From: Stenotrophomonas maltophilia
Lineage (GTDB): Bacteria; Pseudomonadota; Gammaproteobacteria; Xanthomonadales; Xanthomonadaceae
Length of the DNA stretch: 64,000 nt
Direction: 5' to 3'
Assembly: GCF_001676385.1 (NCBI RefSeq)
Contig: NZ_LYVJ01000006.1
Location: forward strand, 1 to 64,000
The notes beneath the pieces were generated by a model, which did no database searches, had not been told where the DNA came from, and worked only from the letters and a program-made list of their open reading frames with translations. Position numbers and translations under genes: made by a program. Of the stretch, positions 9,599 to 17,115 are shown in pieces. Position 1 is the first letter of the stretch. Every line of letters starts with the position of its first letter.

Positions 9599-12061
9599 TC
9601 AGCGCAGCTGGCTGCCAGGCGCCGCGCACCAGGACACCGGCAGGTCCTTCACCGCCGTGCCCCAGCCCTGCTCCGGCGCCTTCGCGTCGAGCGCGAAGTG
9701 CAGGCGCGGGCCCTGCTGCAGGCGGTCCCAGTCCAGCCATACCGGCGCATGCGCCTGGCCATCGACCTGCACGCCCTGCACGTACTGCAAGCGGCGACCA
9801 TCGGCCCCCGGTGCATCGATGCGCAGCGTACGGCCATTGCCCATGTCCACCTCCACCTTGCTGAAGCGCGGGGTGTGCAGCAGGAACTGGCCGCTGCCGG
9901 GCACCGCCGGATACACGCCGATCGCGCTGAACAGGTACCAGGCCGACATCGTGCCCAGGTCATCGTTGCCGGTCACGCCATTCGGGGCATTGGTGAACAA
10001 CTGCTGCGCGGCGCGCACCACAGCGGCGGTCTTCCACGGCTGGCCGATCAGCGTGTACAGCCACGGCGAGTGCAGGTCCGGCTCGTTGTTCGGGTTGTAG
10101 CGGAACTGGTTGTAGTAGCTGTACGGCCCGACCACCCACTCGCGGCGGGCGGCGTTGAGGGGGTCGGCCTGCAGCGCGTCCATCGCGAAGAAGGCATCGA
10201 GGCGGCGGCCGGCCTGTTCGCGGCCATCCATCGCTTCGACCAGGCCCGGCACATCCTGCTGCGCCAGCCACTGGTACTGCCACGCCGTGCCCTCATGGAA
10301 ACCATGGTGCGAACGCGGGCTGTAGTGGCCATCGGCCGGGGTGTACCACTGGCCATCCTCGGTACGCGGGCGCGGGAAGCCGGTGAAGCCGGTCCCGGCG
10401 TCGCGCACCTGCGGGTCCCATACCTTGCGCCAGTTGCGGCCGCGCTCACGCAGCGTCGCCGCATCCTGCGCATGGCCCAGGCCATCGGCCATCTGCGAGA
10501 GCGCACAGTCGGCCAGCGCATATTCCAGCGTGGCCGAACCACCGTGGTGCGGATCAACGTCCATGCCCTTGGACGGGAATGCGCGGTCATAGACCACGTA
10601 GCCCTTGTCCAGGTAGGTCGGGTTGCCGGAACGCCCCGCGGCGCGCGAGTTCAGCGGCGGCGTGCCGAAGGCGTTGCGGCGCAGGGCGTCCCAGGCCTGC
10701 GATTCACGGCCCTTGAGGGCACCGAAGCGCCACAGGTCGACCATGAACGGGGTGACCGGATCGCCGGTCATGATGTTGGTCTCGAAGTTGGCGTAGCCCC
10801 AACGCGGCAGCCACCCCCCCTGCTCGTCGATCGCCAGCAGTGTGCGGCCGATGTCGCGCGCCACGTCCGGGCGGGTCAGCGCCAACCACTGGTTCTGCGC
10901 GCGGTAGGTATCCCACAGCGAGAAGTACTCGTAGTAGGTCCAGCCGTCGGCCCGGTGGATGCCATCGTCATAGCCGCGGTAGCGGCCGTCGGCATCGCTG
11001 CCGGTCAGCGGCTGCAGCAGCGCGTGGTAGACCGCGCTGTAGAACACGGTGCGGTCATCGGCGTTGCCGCCCTGCACGCGTACCCGGCCCAGCTGCTCGC
11101 GCCACGATTGCTGCGCCAGCGCACGCATGCGGTCGAAACCGAGCAGCGCGCCGCCCTGCATGCCGTCGGCGCGCAGGTTGGTGCGGGCGCCTTCGGCGTC
11201 GACGTGCGAGATCGCGCTGACCGCCGTCACCGACTGGCCCTTGGCCAGGTCGAAGCTCAGCCAGGCACCATTCGGCTTCTGCTCGCCTTCCATGCTGTGG
11301 CGCGCGCCCGGCAGGCCGCCGCCCTCGCCCCAGGTGCCGTGCGCCTTGAACGGACGGTCGAACTCGATGCGGAACCAGGTGGTGTACTGGTGGCCGCCAC
11401 AGAAGCTCTTGGTCACCAGCTTGCCTTCCACCACCCGATCGCCGACCACGTCGACCACGCTGCCGATCACCGAATGGCGCTCGTTGGCCTGGCCGACGTT
11501 GACCAGCACGTGGCCCTCGCCCTGGCGCTGGCTGAAGGTGTAGCGCTCTGCGGCGGCACGGGTACGCGCGGTGGCCTCGGCGTCGATGCCGCCGTAGCTG
11601 GTCAGCCGTACCTTGTAGTAGCCCGCCTGTCCGATCTCGCCGTCATGCGTATACGACGCGGCATAGGCCTTGTGGTTGAAGCGCTTGGCGTCAGCGGTAT
11701 CGAAATCGCCACCCGGCCCGATCGAACCGGTGACCGGCAGCACCGATACCTGGCCGCCCTGTTCCCAGCAACCAGCACCGGACAGGAACGAGTGGCCGAA
11801 ACCGCGGATCTTCTCGTCGTCATAGCGCCAGCCCGAGTAGTGGCTGCCGATCGGGCTGACCTGGATCAGGCCGAACGGCGCCGACGCGCCCGGGAACGTG
11901 TTGCCGTCGTCCTTGCTGCCGATGAAGGTGTTGACCTCGCGCTCCAACGCGGCCGGCGCGGCCTGCAGCAGCATCGGTGATACCGAAAGCGCGAGCAGGC
12001 AGGCCAGGCGCGCCAGCGGGCGCGAGGATGGGACGGCGGGAGCGGACGGCACTGGAGGCAT
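9599..12061 (-). CDS. GH92 alpha-mannosidase, secreted
   Basis: An 820-residue family 92 glycoside hydrolase with an N-terminal signal peptide (LARLACLLALSVSPMLLQAAP). Family members are Ca2+-dependent exo-alpha-mannosidases, often alpha-1,2, that trim high-mannose N-glycans or yeast mannan. The start of the mature enzyme (VNTFIGSKDDGNTFPGAS) and the C-terminal GNDDLGTMSAWYLFSAIG segment are GH92 hallmarks, and HEGTAWQYQW is the conserved acid-region motif. The ATG at 12061 has AGGAA upstream. It is the first gene of the operon; one predicted LacI operator lies 127 bases before the start. Linkage preference cannot be settled here. Confidence 0.92.
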   Translation of the reverse strand: MPPVPSAPAVPSSRPLARLACLLALSVSPMLLQAAPAALEREVNTFIGSKDDGNTFPGASAPFGLIQVSPIGSHYSGWRYDDEKIRGFGHSFLSGAGCWEQGGQVSVLPVTGSIGPGGDFDTADAKRFNHKAYAASYTHDGEIGQAGYYKVRLTSYGGIDAEATARTRAAAERYTFSQRQGEGHVLVNVGQANERHSVIGSVVDVVGDRVVEGKLVTKSFCGGHQYTTWFRIEFDRPFKAHGTWGEGGGLPGARHSMEGEQKPNGAWLSFDLAKGQSVTAVSAISHVDAEGARTNLRADGMQGGALLGFDRMRALAQQSWREQLGRVRVQGGNADDRTVFYSAVYHALLQPLTGSDADGRYRGYDDGIHRADGWTYYEYFSLWDTYRAQNQWLALTRPDVARDIGRTLLAIDEQGGWLPRWGYANFETNIMTGDPVTPFMVDLWRFGALKGRESQAWDALRRNAFGTPPLNSRAAGRSGNPTYLDKGYVVYDRAFPSKGMDVDPHHGGSATLEYALADCALSQMADGLGHAQDAATLRERGRNWRKVWDPQVRDAGTGFTGFPRPRTEDGQWYTPADGHYSPRSHHGFHEGTAWQYQWLAQQDVPGLVEAMDGREQAGRRLDAFFAMDALQADPLNAARREWVVGPYSYYNQFRYNPNNEPDLHSPWLYTLIGQPWKTAAVVRAAQQLFTNAPNGVTGNDDLGTMSAWYLFSAIGVYPAVPGSGQFLLHTPRFSKVEVDMGNGRTLRIDAPGADGRRLQYVQGVQVDGQAHAPVWLDWDRLQQGPRLHFALDAKAPEQGWGTAVKDLPVSWCAAPGSQLR

Positions 12062-12187
12062 GTCGGGTTCCTGTAGTCGATGACGCGAGGCAGGCGGCCG
12101 GAGCCGTCCGGCACCGTTCCGCCGAGCCCTGCCTTGACCGGCAGACAGCTCCCCCTGGAATGACGCCCGACCCACCTGACCGTGGAT

Positions 12188-12201
12188 TTAGATCGATTCA
12201 A
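12188..12201. promoter_or_regulatory. predicted LacI-type operator 1 (GH92 operon)
   Basis: TTAGATCGATTCAA, a near-perfect palindrome with the central CG usual for LacI-family sites. It lies 127 bases upstream of the GH92 start and is identical to the site at 13038. Confidence 0.65.
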
Positions 12202-12258
12202 GTAGAGCATGCAGGTTCAGCCGAATGCATTCTGCGGCGCAGCATGAGAGAGGTGTTC

Positions 12259-12432
12259 GGCAGGGCTGCGCCCTGCACCTGCCGAAGCCGAAGCAACAAC
12301 AAAAGCCGGCGATCCGTGGAATGGCGGGGTGGGTCCGGTTGCGGGGGACGCCGTAAACCCATTCCTGGGGGCTTGGCCGCGGCATCCATGCCGCGGACAC
12401 CCCCGCAACCGGACCCACCCCGCCTTCGACAG
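12259..12432 (+). repeat. long structured repeat element, copy A
   Basis: Begins GGCAGGGCTGCGCCCTGCACC, has a purine-rich link, then a perfect 25-bp inverted repeat (12323-12347 with 12400-12424) around an inner hairpin CCGCGGCATCCATGCCGCGG, and ends CCCCGCCTTCGACAG. A CGACAGAT/ATCTGT hairpin follows. Copy B is the same design in inverse orientation. Confidence 0.75.
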
Positions 12433-12501
12433 ATTTCCGCGATCTGTGGATGGATCCACGCCATGCGTGGATGAATCTCTGTCGGATATCGAAATCAATC
12501 G

Positions 12502-12542
12502 GGGGTCAGATCCGTTTTCCAACGGAAAACGGATCTGACCCC
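12502..12542. repeat. 41-bp perfect palindrome
   Basis: GGGGTCAGATCCGTTTTCC, a 3-base loop (AAC), then the exact reverse complement. No gene is seen around it. The outer arms (GGGTCAGA...TCTGACCC) recur at 52941 inside a coding region. Confidence 0.85.
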
Positions 12543-12587
12543 ATGACCCCATGTCGCTCCAGGATCAATCCAACCGTCACCGGGAAA

Positions 12588-12784
12588 CTGTCGAAGGTGG
12601 GGCGGTGTGGGCTGGCAGGACCGTTGGCGCCATGGATGGCGCCATCGAGCCCCCAGGGATGGGTTAACGGCGTGTCCTGCCAGCCCACACCGCCCCGCCC
12701 AACCAGCAGAAAACCAGAGCCGCTTTGGCTTTGGCTTTGGCTTTGGCCTGGGCTTCCAGCAGGTGCAGGGCGCAGCCCTGCCGG
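12588..12784 (-). repeat. long structured repeat element, copy B
   Basis: Minus-strand copy of the element at 12259: GGCAGGGCTGCGCCCTGCACC, then a tandem CAAAGC hexamer run (12726-12750), a roughly 23-bp inverted repeat (about 12598-12620 with 12674-12697) and an inner hairpin GGCGCCATGGATGGCGCC. The inner part matches copy A (GCCGT.AACCCAT.CCTGGGGGC). Confidence 0.75.
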
Positions 12785-12915
12785 CCCCCTTCCCCTGCGC
12801 ACGAAAACGATTTCACTGATTTCTGCAAAACGTCATCCCTTCGCCACGCCAGTACCATATTGCGCAGCAGCATGCGCCCACGGGCGACCCATGCTAAAAA
12901 TCGCCCGCCCATCGC

Positions 12916-12929
12916 TTAGATCGATCCAA
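12916..12929. promoter_or_regulatory. predicted LacI-type operator 2
   Basis: TTAGATCGATCCAA, same motif as operators 1 and 3. It is 109 bases upstream of operator 3, which suggests an upstream site for looping or cooperative binding before TonB receptor 1. Confidence 0.6.
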
Positions 12930-13037
12930 GCCGACGTTGCGATGGCCGGGAGTTGGGGGAGCAGCAACAGGACGTACCAGGCCACGCGCGCGGCGCCACT
13001 GCCAGTTGCATGGCGACAGCGACAAAGTCACTTCAAA

Positions 13038-13051
13038 TTAGATCGATTCAA
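13038..13051. promoter_or_regulatory. predicted LacI-type operator 3 (TonB receptor 1)
   Basis: TTAGATCGATTCAA, 52 bases before the receptor start and probably within its 5' untranslated or promoter region. Confidence 0.65.
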
Positions 13052-13102
13052 GTTGTCCGTGCCACGCCACCGGATCAATCCATGAGAGAGGGAGAGATGG
13101 GA

Positions 13103-16100
13103 ATGAAGCATTCAACACGTACGCATGGCCAGGATGCATTGTCGCTGGCCATCGCGCTGGCCCTGGCTGCCGCCGTCATTCCGGCAGGCGCCGCCGCGCA
13201 GCAGGCCGGGTCCACCGGCTCGCAGGACGCCACCACCCTGGACAGCGTCCAGGTCACCGGCTACCGCTATGCCATCGAAAAGAGCCTGGAACAGAAGCGC
13301 GACGCCAACGCCGTGGTCGAAGTGATCACCGCCGAGGACGTCGGCAAATTCCCTGACAAGAACGTTGCCGACGCACTGCAGCGCGTGCCCGGCGTGGTCA
13401 TCACCCGCAGCGGTGGCGAAGGCAAGAGCGTCAGCGTGCGCGGCCTTGCGCCGGACCTGACCCTGACCCAGTTGAACGGCAACTTCGTCGCCTCGTCGGA
13501 GACCAACAACGAAGCGACCCGTTCCTTCAACTACACCCTGCTGCCGTCGAACATGCTGTCCAGCGCCGAACTGTTCAAGTCGCCGGAAGCACGCATCGAC
13601 GAAGGCGGCATCGGCGGCACGGTCATCCTGCATACCCGCCGCCCGCTGGACATGGAATCCAACTCCGGCTACGTCAACCTGGAAGGCACCACGTCCGACA
13701 CCAGCCATGACGTCGATCCGCAGGTATCGGCGCTGTATTCCTGGCACAGCAAGGACGAGCGCTTCGGCGTGCTGGTTGGCGTTACCCAGCAGAAGCGCAC
13801 TACCCGCACCATGGAAGCCAGCACCGAGGACTACCAGTGGTACGGCAACGGCACCACCGCCCGCGACGCCCACGGCAACCTGCTCGAACAGGACGGCATC
13901 CATTACTGGTGGGGCGAGTCCGGATTCAACAACCAGACTGGCACGAACTACAGCGAGTTCTTCATGCCGACCTCGGTGAACTTCGCGGTGAAGGAAGAAA
14001 ATCGCGAGCGCAAGGGCGGGCAGCTGACCTTCCAGTTCAAGCCGGTCGACAACGTCACGATGACGGCCAACTACTTCCGCTTCGAGCTTCAGGGTGACTA
14101 CACCCAGAACATGCTGAAGGTGCCGGAGTGGAACCTGGCCCGCTACAACCAGGACGGCAACTGGGACGGCGGTCGCCTGCTCAATGGGCTCACCTTCGAT
14201 CCCAGCGGCAGCATCGTCACCGGCGCGCAGTACGAAAAGCTGGCAGGCAAGACCTACTACTGCAGCGAAGAAGAAGCCGCTGCTGCTGGCCTCAAGCCTG
14301 GCGGCTGGGGCCCGGACGACTGCACCATCCCGACCCCGCAGTTGACCGGCGGCTACAGCAGGGAAAAAGCACTCTCGCAGACCGCCGACCTGACCATCGA
14401 CTGGGATATCAGCCCGTTGTGGAAGGCCAGCTTCACCGGTGGCCGCACCTGGTCCGAGGGCGGTCCGTCGATGAACTTCCGCATGTCGGCCAAGCCGCGC
14501 CGCAAGGTGGGCAACCAGTGGCAGTCCGGCAACCAGTACACCGCCTGGGACCTCACCGGCACGCCCTCGGTACAGTTCTCGCCCGACCTGCAGCAGCAGT
14601 TGATGGCAGGCGTGGCCGAAGTCGATACCGGTTCCACCGATTCGTCCTGGATGCAGACCGAGGTCAAGCAGAACTACTTCCAGGCCGACGTCACCAAGCT
14701 GTTCGAGGCTGGCTGGCTGGATTCGATCCAGTTCGGCGCCAAGTACCGCGACGGCAAGGTGCATCGCAACACTGGCAATACCTACTGGGTGTGCCCGGGA
14801 CTGGATCCGGCCGACTATGACAACAACCGTTACCAGGCCGGTTGCGATCCGACTGCAGGCGATGCACAGCCCGGCTTCTTCCTGTCCAACCCGATCAGCA
14901 ACATCACCGGCGCGTTCAATGCGAACGTGTTCCCGGGCATCAACTACCCGGCCTACATCGACTACCTGAACAAGACCTACGGCGGTTCGCACAACCGCAC
15001 CGAGGAAGACTTCGTCTACGACGTCAACGAGAAGATCTACTCCGGCTACTTCCAGGCCAACTTCCGCACCGAGCGCGTGCGCGGCAACGTCGGCGTGCGC
15101 GTGGTGCGGACCAAGCAGTTCGCGCAGTCCAGCGACTCGGTCGAGCGCTTCAATGACTACTTCGTCGACAACGCCAGCGGCGCACCGATGAGCTGCGATG
15201 ATCCGGCTGCGGATCCGAGCCTGCGCTGCCAGGGTGGCTTCGTCCGCCTGCCTGATCCGCAGGTCCGCGACAAGGTGTTCGCGTTGTCTTCGCTGGAGAA
15301 GACCTATACCGATTTCCTGCCCAGCTTCAACATCGCCTGGGACATCACGGATACGCTGGTGCTGCGTGGCGCGGTATCCAAGGTGGTCGCGCGCCCGAGC
15401 TACACCAGCATCGCCTACCCCGGCGGCCTTCGCTACATCAGCGAAGAGTACGCGAATGATCGCCGCGTCACCGGCGGTACTGACACGCCCGGGTGGTACG
15501 GTTCGGGCAGCAACAAGGCGCTGGAGCCGTTCAAGGCGGTGCAGGCAGACCTCGGCCTGGAGTGGTACTTCAAGCCGGGCTCGGTGGCGGGCATCTCGTT
15601 GTTCCGCAAGAACGTGGACAACTTCACGGTGCCAGTGGTGCGCGACCAGCAGATGACCGTCGGCGGCGAAACGGTGGTCGTGCAGAAGTACGAAACCGAG
15701 GCCAATGGCCGCGACGGCGTGTCGCAGGGCGTGGAGCTGTACGGCCAGTACACGTTCGACTTTGGCCTGGGCGTGCAGGCCAACTACACCTACAACGACA
15801 CCAACCTGGCCTCGATCGTGCTGGATGGCGAGCAAATCGGCTCCTCGCCGCTGGTCGGCAGCGCCAAGAACCAGGCCAACGTCACCGTGTTCTACGAGAA
15901 CGACAAGTTCCTGGCGCGCGCCTCGTACAACCGTCGTGGCGAAGTGGTCGGCGGCCTGAACAATGGCATGACCACCTACACCAAGCCGTACAGCCAGCTT
16001 GACCTGAACGTGGCCTACAACCTCACCCCGGACTGGACGGTGACGGCTGCCGTGCTCAACGCCACCAAGTCCGAGCTGCGAAGCTACATCGGCAACGACA

Positions 16101-16171
16101 GCCAGGCCCGCCTGCTGTCCAACCTGTATGCCGGCCGCCAGCTGTACTTCGGCGTGAACTGGAAGTTCTGA
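13103..16171 (+). CDS. TonB-dependent outer-membrane receptor 1
   Basis: A 1022-residue outer-membrane transporter with signal peptide (LSLAIALALAAAVIPAGAAAQ), a plug domain at about residues 60-170 (VVEVITAEDVGKFPDKNVADALQRVPGV has the family pattern, shown here only in outline) and a C-terminal beta-barrel ending YFGVNWKF with the terminal Phe. Such large receptors in Xanthomonadaceae import oligosaccharides. It is divergent from the GH92 operon and has two predicted LacI-type operators upstream, so a mannose-rich glycan is the likely cargo. I take ATG 13103 because GGGAG lies 8 bases before it; ATG 13097 is equally in frame. A terminator follows at 16229. Confidence 0.9.
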   Translation: MKHSTRTHGQDALSLAIALALAAAVIPAGAAAQQAGSTGSQDATTLDSVQVTGYRYAIEKSLEQKRDANAVVEVITAEDVGKFPDKNVADALQRVPGVVITRSGGEGKSVSVRGLAPDLTLTQLNGNFVASSETNNEATRSFNYTLLPSNMLSSAELFKSPEARIDEGGIGGTVILHTRRPLDMESNSGYVNLEGTTSDTSHDVDPQVSALYSWHSKDERFGVLVGVTQQKRTTRTMEASTEDYQWYGNGTTARDAHGNLLEQDGIHYWWGESGFNNQTGTNYSEFFMPTSVNFAVKEENRERKGGQLTFQFKPVDNVTMTANYFRFELQGDYTQNMLKVPEWNLARYNQDGNWDGGRLLNGLTFDPSGSIVTGAQYEKLAGKTYYCSEEEAAAAGLKPGGWGPDDCTIPTPQLTGGYSREKALSQTADLTIDWDISPLWKASFTGGRTWSEGGPSMNFRMSAKPRRKVGNQWQSGNQYTAWDLTGTPSVQFSPDLQQQLMAGVAEVDTGSTDSSWMQTEVKQNYFQADVTKLFEAGWLDSIQFGAKYRDGKVHRNTGNTYWVCPGLDPADYDNNRYQAGCDPTAGDAQPGFFLSNPISNITGAFNANVFPGINYPAYIDYLNKTYGGSHNRTEEDFVYDVNEKIYSGYFQANFRTERVRGNVGVRVVRTKQFAQSSDSVERFNDYFVDNASGAPMSCDDPAADPSLRCQGGFVRLPDPQVRDKVFALSSLEKTYTDFLPSFNIAWDITDTLVLRGAVSKVVARPSYTSIAYPGGLRYISEEYANDRRVTGGTDTPGWYGSGSNKALEPFKAVQADLGLEWYFKPGSVAGISLFRKNVDNFTVPVVRDQQMTVGGETVVVQKYETEANGRDGVSQGVELYGQYTFDFGLGVQANYTYNDTNLASIVLDGEQIGSSPLVGSAKNQANVTVFYENDKFLARASYNRRGEVVGGLNNGMTTYTKPYSQLDLNVAYNLTPDWTVTAAVLNATKSELRSYIGNDSQARLLSNLYAGRQLYFGVNWKF

Positions 16172-16228
16172 GGCGGCGCCGGGCCCGCCCCGGCGCAACC
16201 GCCCCGCCACGGCGGGGATGTTCCTCCA

Positions 16229-16263
16229 CGGCAGCCACGCTGGTGCAGGTGGCTGCCGTTTTC
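16229..16263 (+). terminator. rho-independent terminator after TonB receptor 1
   Basis: Ten-base stem CGGCAGCCAC/GTGGCTGCCG with a 10-base loop, followed by TTTTC. It lies 58 bases after the receptor stop. Confidence 0.8.
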
Positions 16264-16309
16264 ATTGATGCCTGTTCACGGGCGCCCTGGCCGCCATTCA
16301 GCCCGGCGC

Positions 16310-16340
16310 TTGACCCTGCCATCGTTGGAAGGTGCACACT
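16310..16340 (+). promoter_or_regulatory. CueR-type promoter of the copper chaperone gene
   Basis: -35 TTGACC (16310-16315), a 19-base spacer with the dyad CCTGCC...GGAAGG, and a weak -10 CACACT. The long 19-bp spacer and dyad are characteristic of MerR-family activators and match the copA promoter. Confidence 0.75.
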
Positions 16341-16373
16341 GGCCCTGTCCCAAGTGCACTGAAGGAGCTACAG

Positions 16374-16568
16374 ATGGAATTCCATGTCGAGGGCATGACC
16401 TGCGGCGGCTGCGCACGCAGCGTGACCCGCGCGATCCAGCAGGTCGATCCGAACGCCAGCGTGGTGGCCGACCCGTCGACCGGCCTGGTCAAGGTCCAGA
16501 CCACCGCGTCGCAGGAGCAGATCTTGGCGGCGGTCAACGATGCGGGTTTTCCGCCGCGCACTGCCTGA
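16374..16568 (+). CDS. copZ: HMA-domain copper chaperone, CopZ-like
   Basis: A 64-residue single heavy-metal-associated domain. MTCGGCARSV carries the Cu(I)-binding CxxC and the rest fits the ferredoxin-like fold of about 65 residues. It should carry Cu(I) in the cytosol and hand it to CopA, encoded nearby. The start at 16374 has GAAGGAG a few bases upstream. Its own CueR-type promoter (16310-16340) indicates induction by copper together with copA, although the genes are convergent. Confidence 0.88.
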   Translation: MEFHVEGMTCGGCARSVTRAIQQVDPNASVVADPSTGLVKVQTTASQEQILAAVNDAGFPPRTA

Positions 16569-16648
16569 CCCCCTGCCCTGTCCCACAACGAAGCCCGCCC
16601 CGTGCACCGGCACCGGGCGGGCTCTTCTTTTGCACGCGACTTGGAAAC

Positions 16649-17104
16649 TCAGAGCTTGTGCGCACGCCTCCGCACCGCGCCGGTCTTCGCCGCATCGACC
16701 GGCAGCGGGGTCTCATCGTCTTCGCCCAGCCGCTCCAGGATCGGGCACTCCGGGCGCTCGTCGCCGGAGCAACAACTGATCAGCGCTTTCAGCGTGTCGG
16801 CCATCTGCCGCATGTGCTCGATGCGCTGCTCCAGGCCGGCAATGTGCTGCTCGGCCAAGCGCTTGACATCGGCACTGTGGCGCGTGGTGTCGTTCCAGAG
16901 GCCGAGTAGATCGGAGATCTCGGCGACCTGGAAACCCAGGTCGCGCGCGCGGCGGATGAAGCGCAGGCGGTGGATGTCGGCCTGCGAATAGGACCGATAG
17001 CCGGACTCGGTGCGATCCACAGCCGGGACCAGGCCGATCTGCTCGTAGTAGCGGATCATCTTCGCCGACACGCCGGAGGCCCTGGCGGCTTCGCCGATGT
17101 TCAT
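16649..17104 (-). CDS. cueR: CueR, copper-responsive MerR-type activator
   Basis: A 151-residue MerR-family regulator. The winged-helix N terminus reads MNIGEAARASGVSAKMIRYY, then a dimerisation helix and a C-terminal metal loop with Cys residues (CCSGDERPEC). This Cys arrangement, with the P-type Cu ATPase next door, marks Cu(I) sensing; a CadR/ZntR-type role is less likely. It starts 12 bases after the copA stop with GGAG upstream, so it is the second gene of a copA-cueR operon and would be self-regulated through the copA promoter. Confidence 0.88.
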   Translation of the reverse strand: MNIGEAARASGVSAKMIRYYEQIGLVPAVDRTESGYRSYSQADIHRLRFIRRARDLGFQVAEISDLLGLWNDTTRHSADVKRLAEQHIAGLEQRIEHMRQMADTLKALISCCSGDERPECPILERLGEDDETPLPVDAAKTGAVRRRAHKL

Positions 17105-17115
17105 GCGGATCTCCT

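Noticed and set aside
12062..13096. Possible small genes in the 1-kb gap between the GH92 operon and TonB receptor 1.
   Set aside because: Short frames there lie over inverted repeats and read as repeat sequence; the gap is explained by structured repeats, a palindrome and three operators.
13112..16210. A minus-strand open frame of about 1030 codons opposite TonB receptor 1.
   Set aside because: Length comes from third-position GC bias. The composition is unlike any protein family, and the plus strand has signal peptide, plug and barrel with a terminal Phe.
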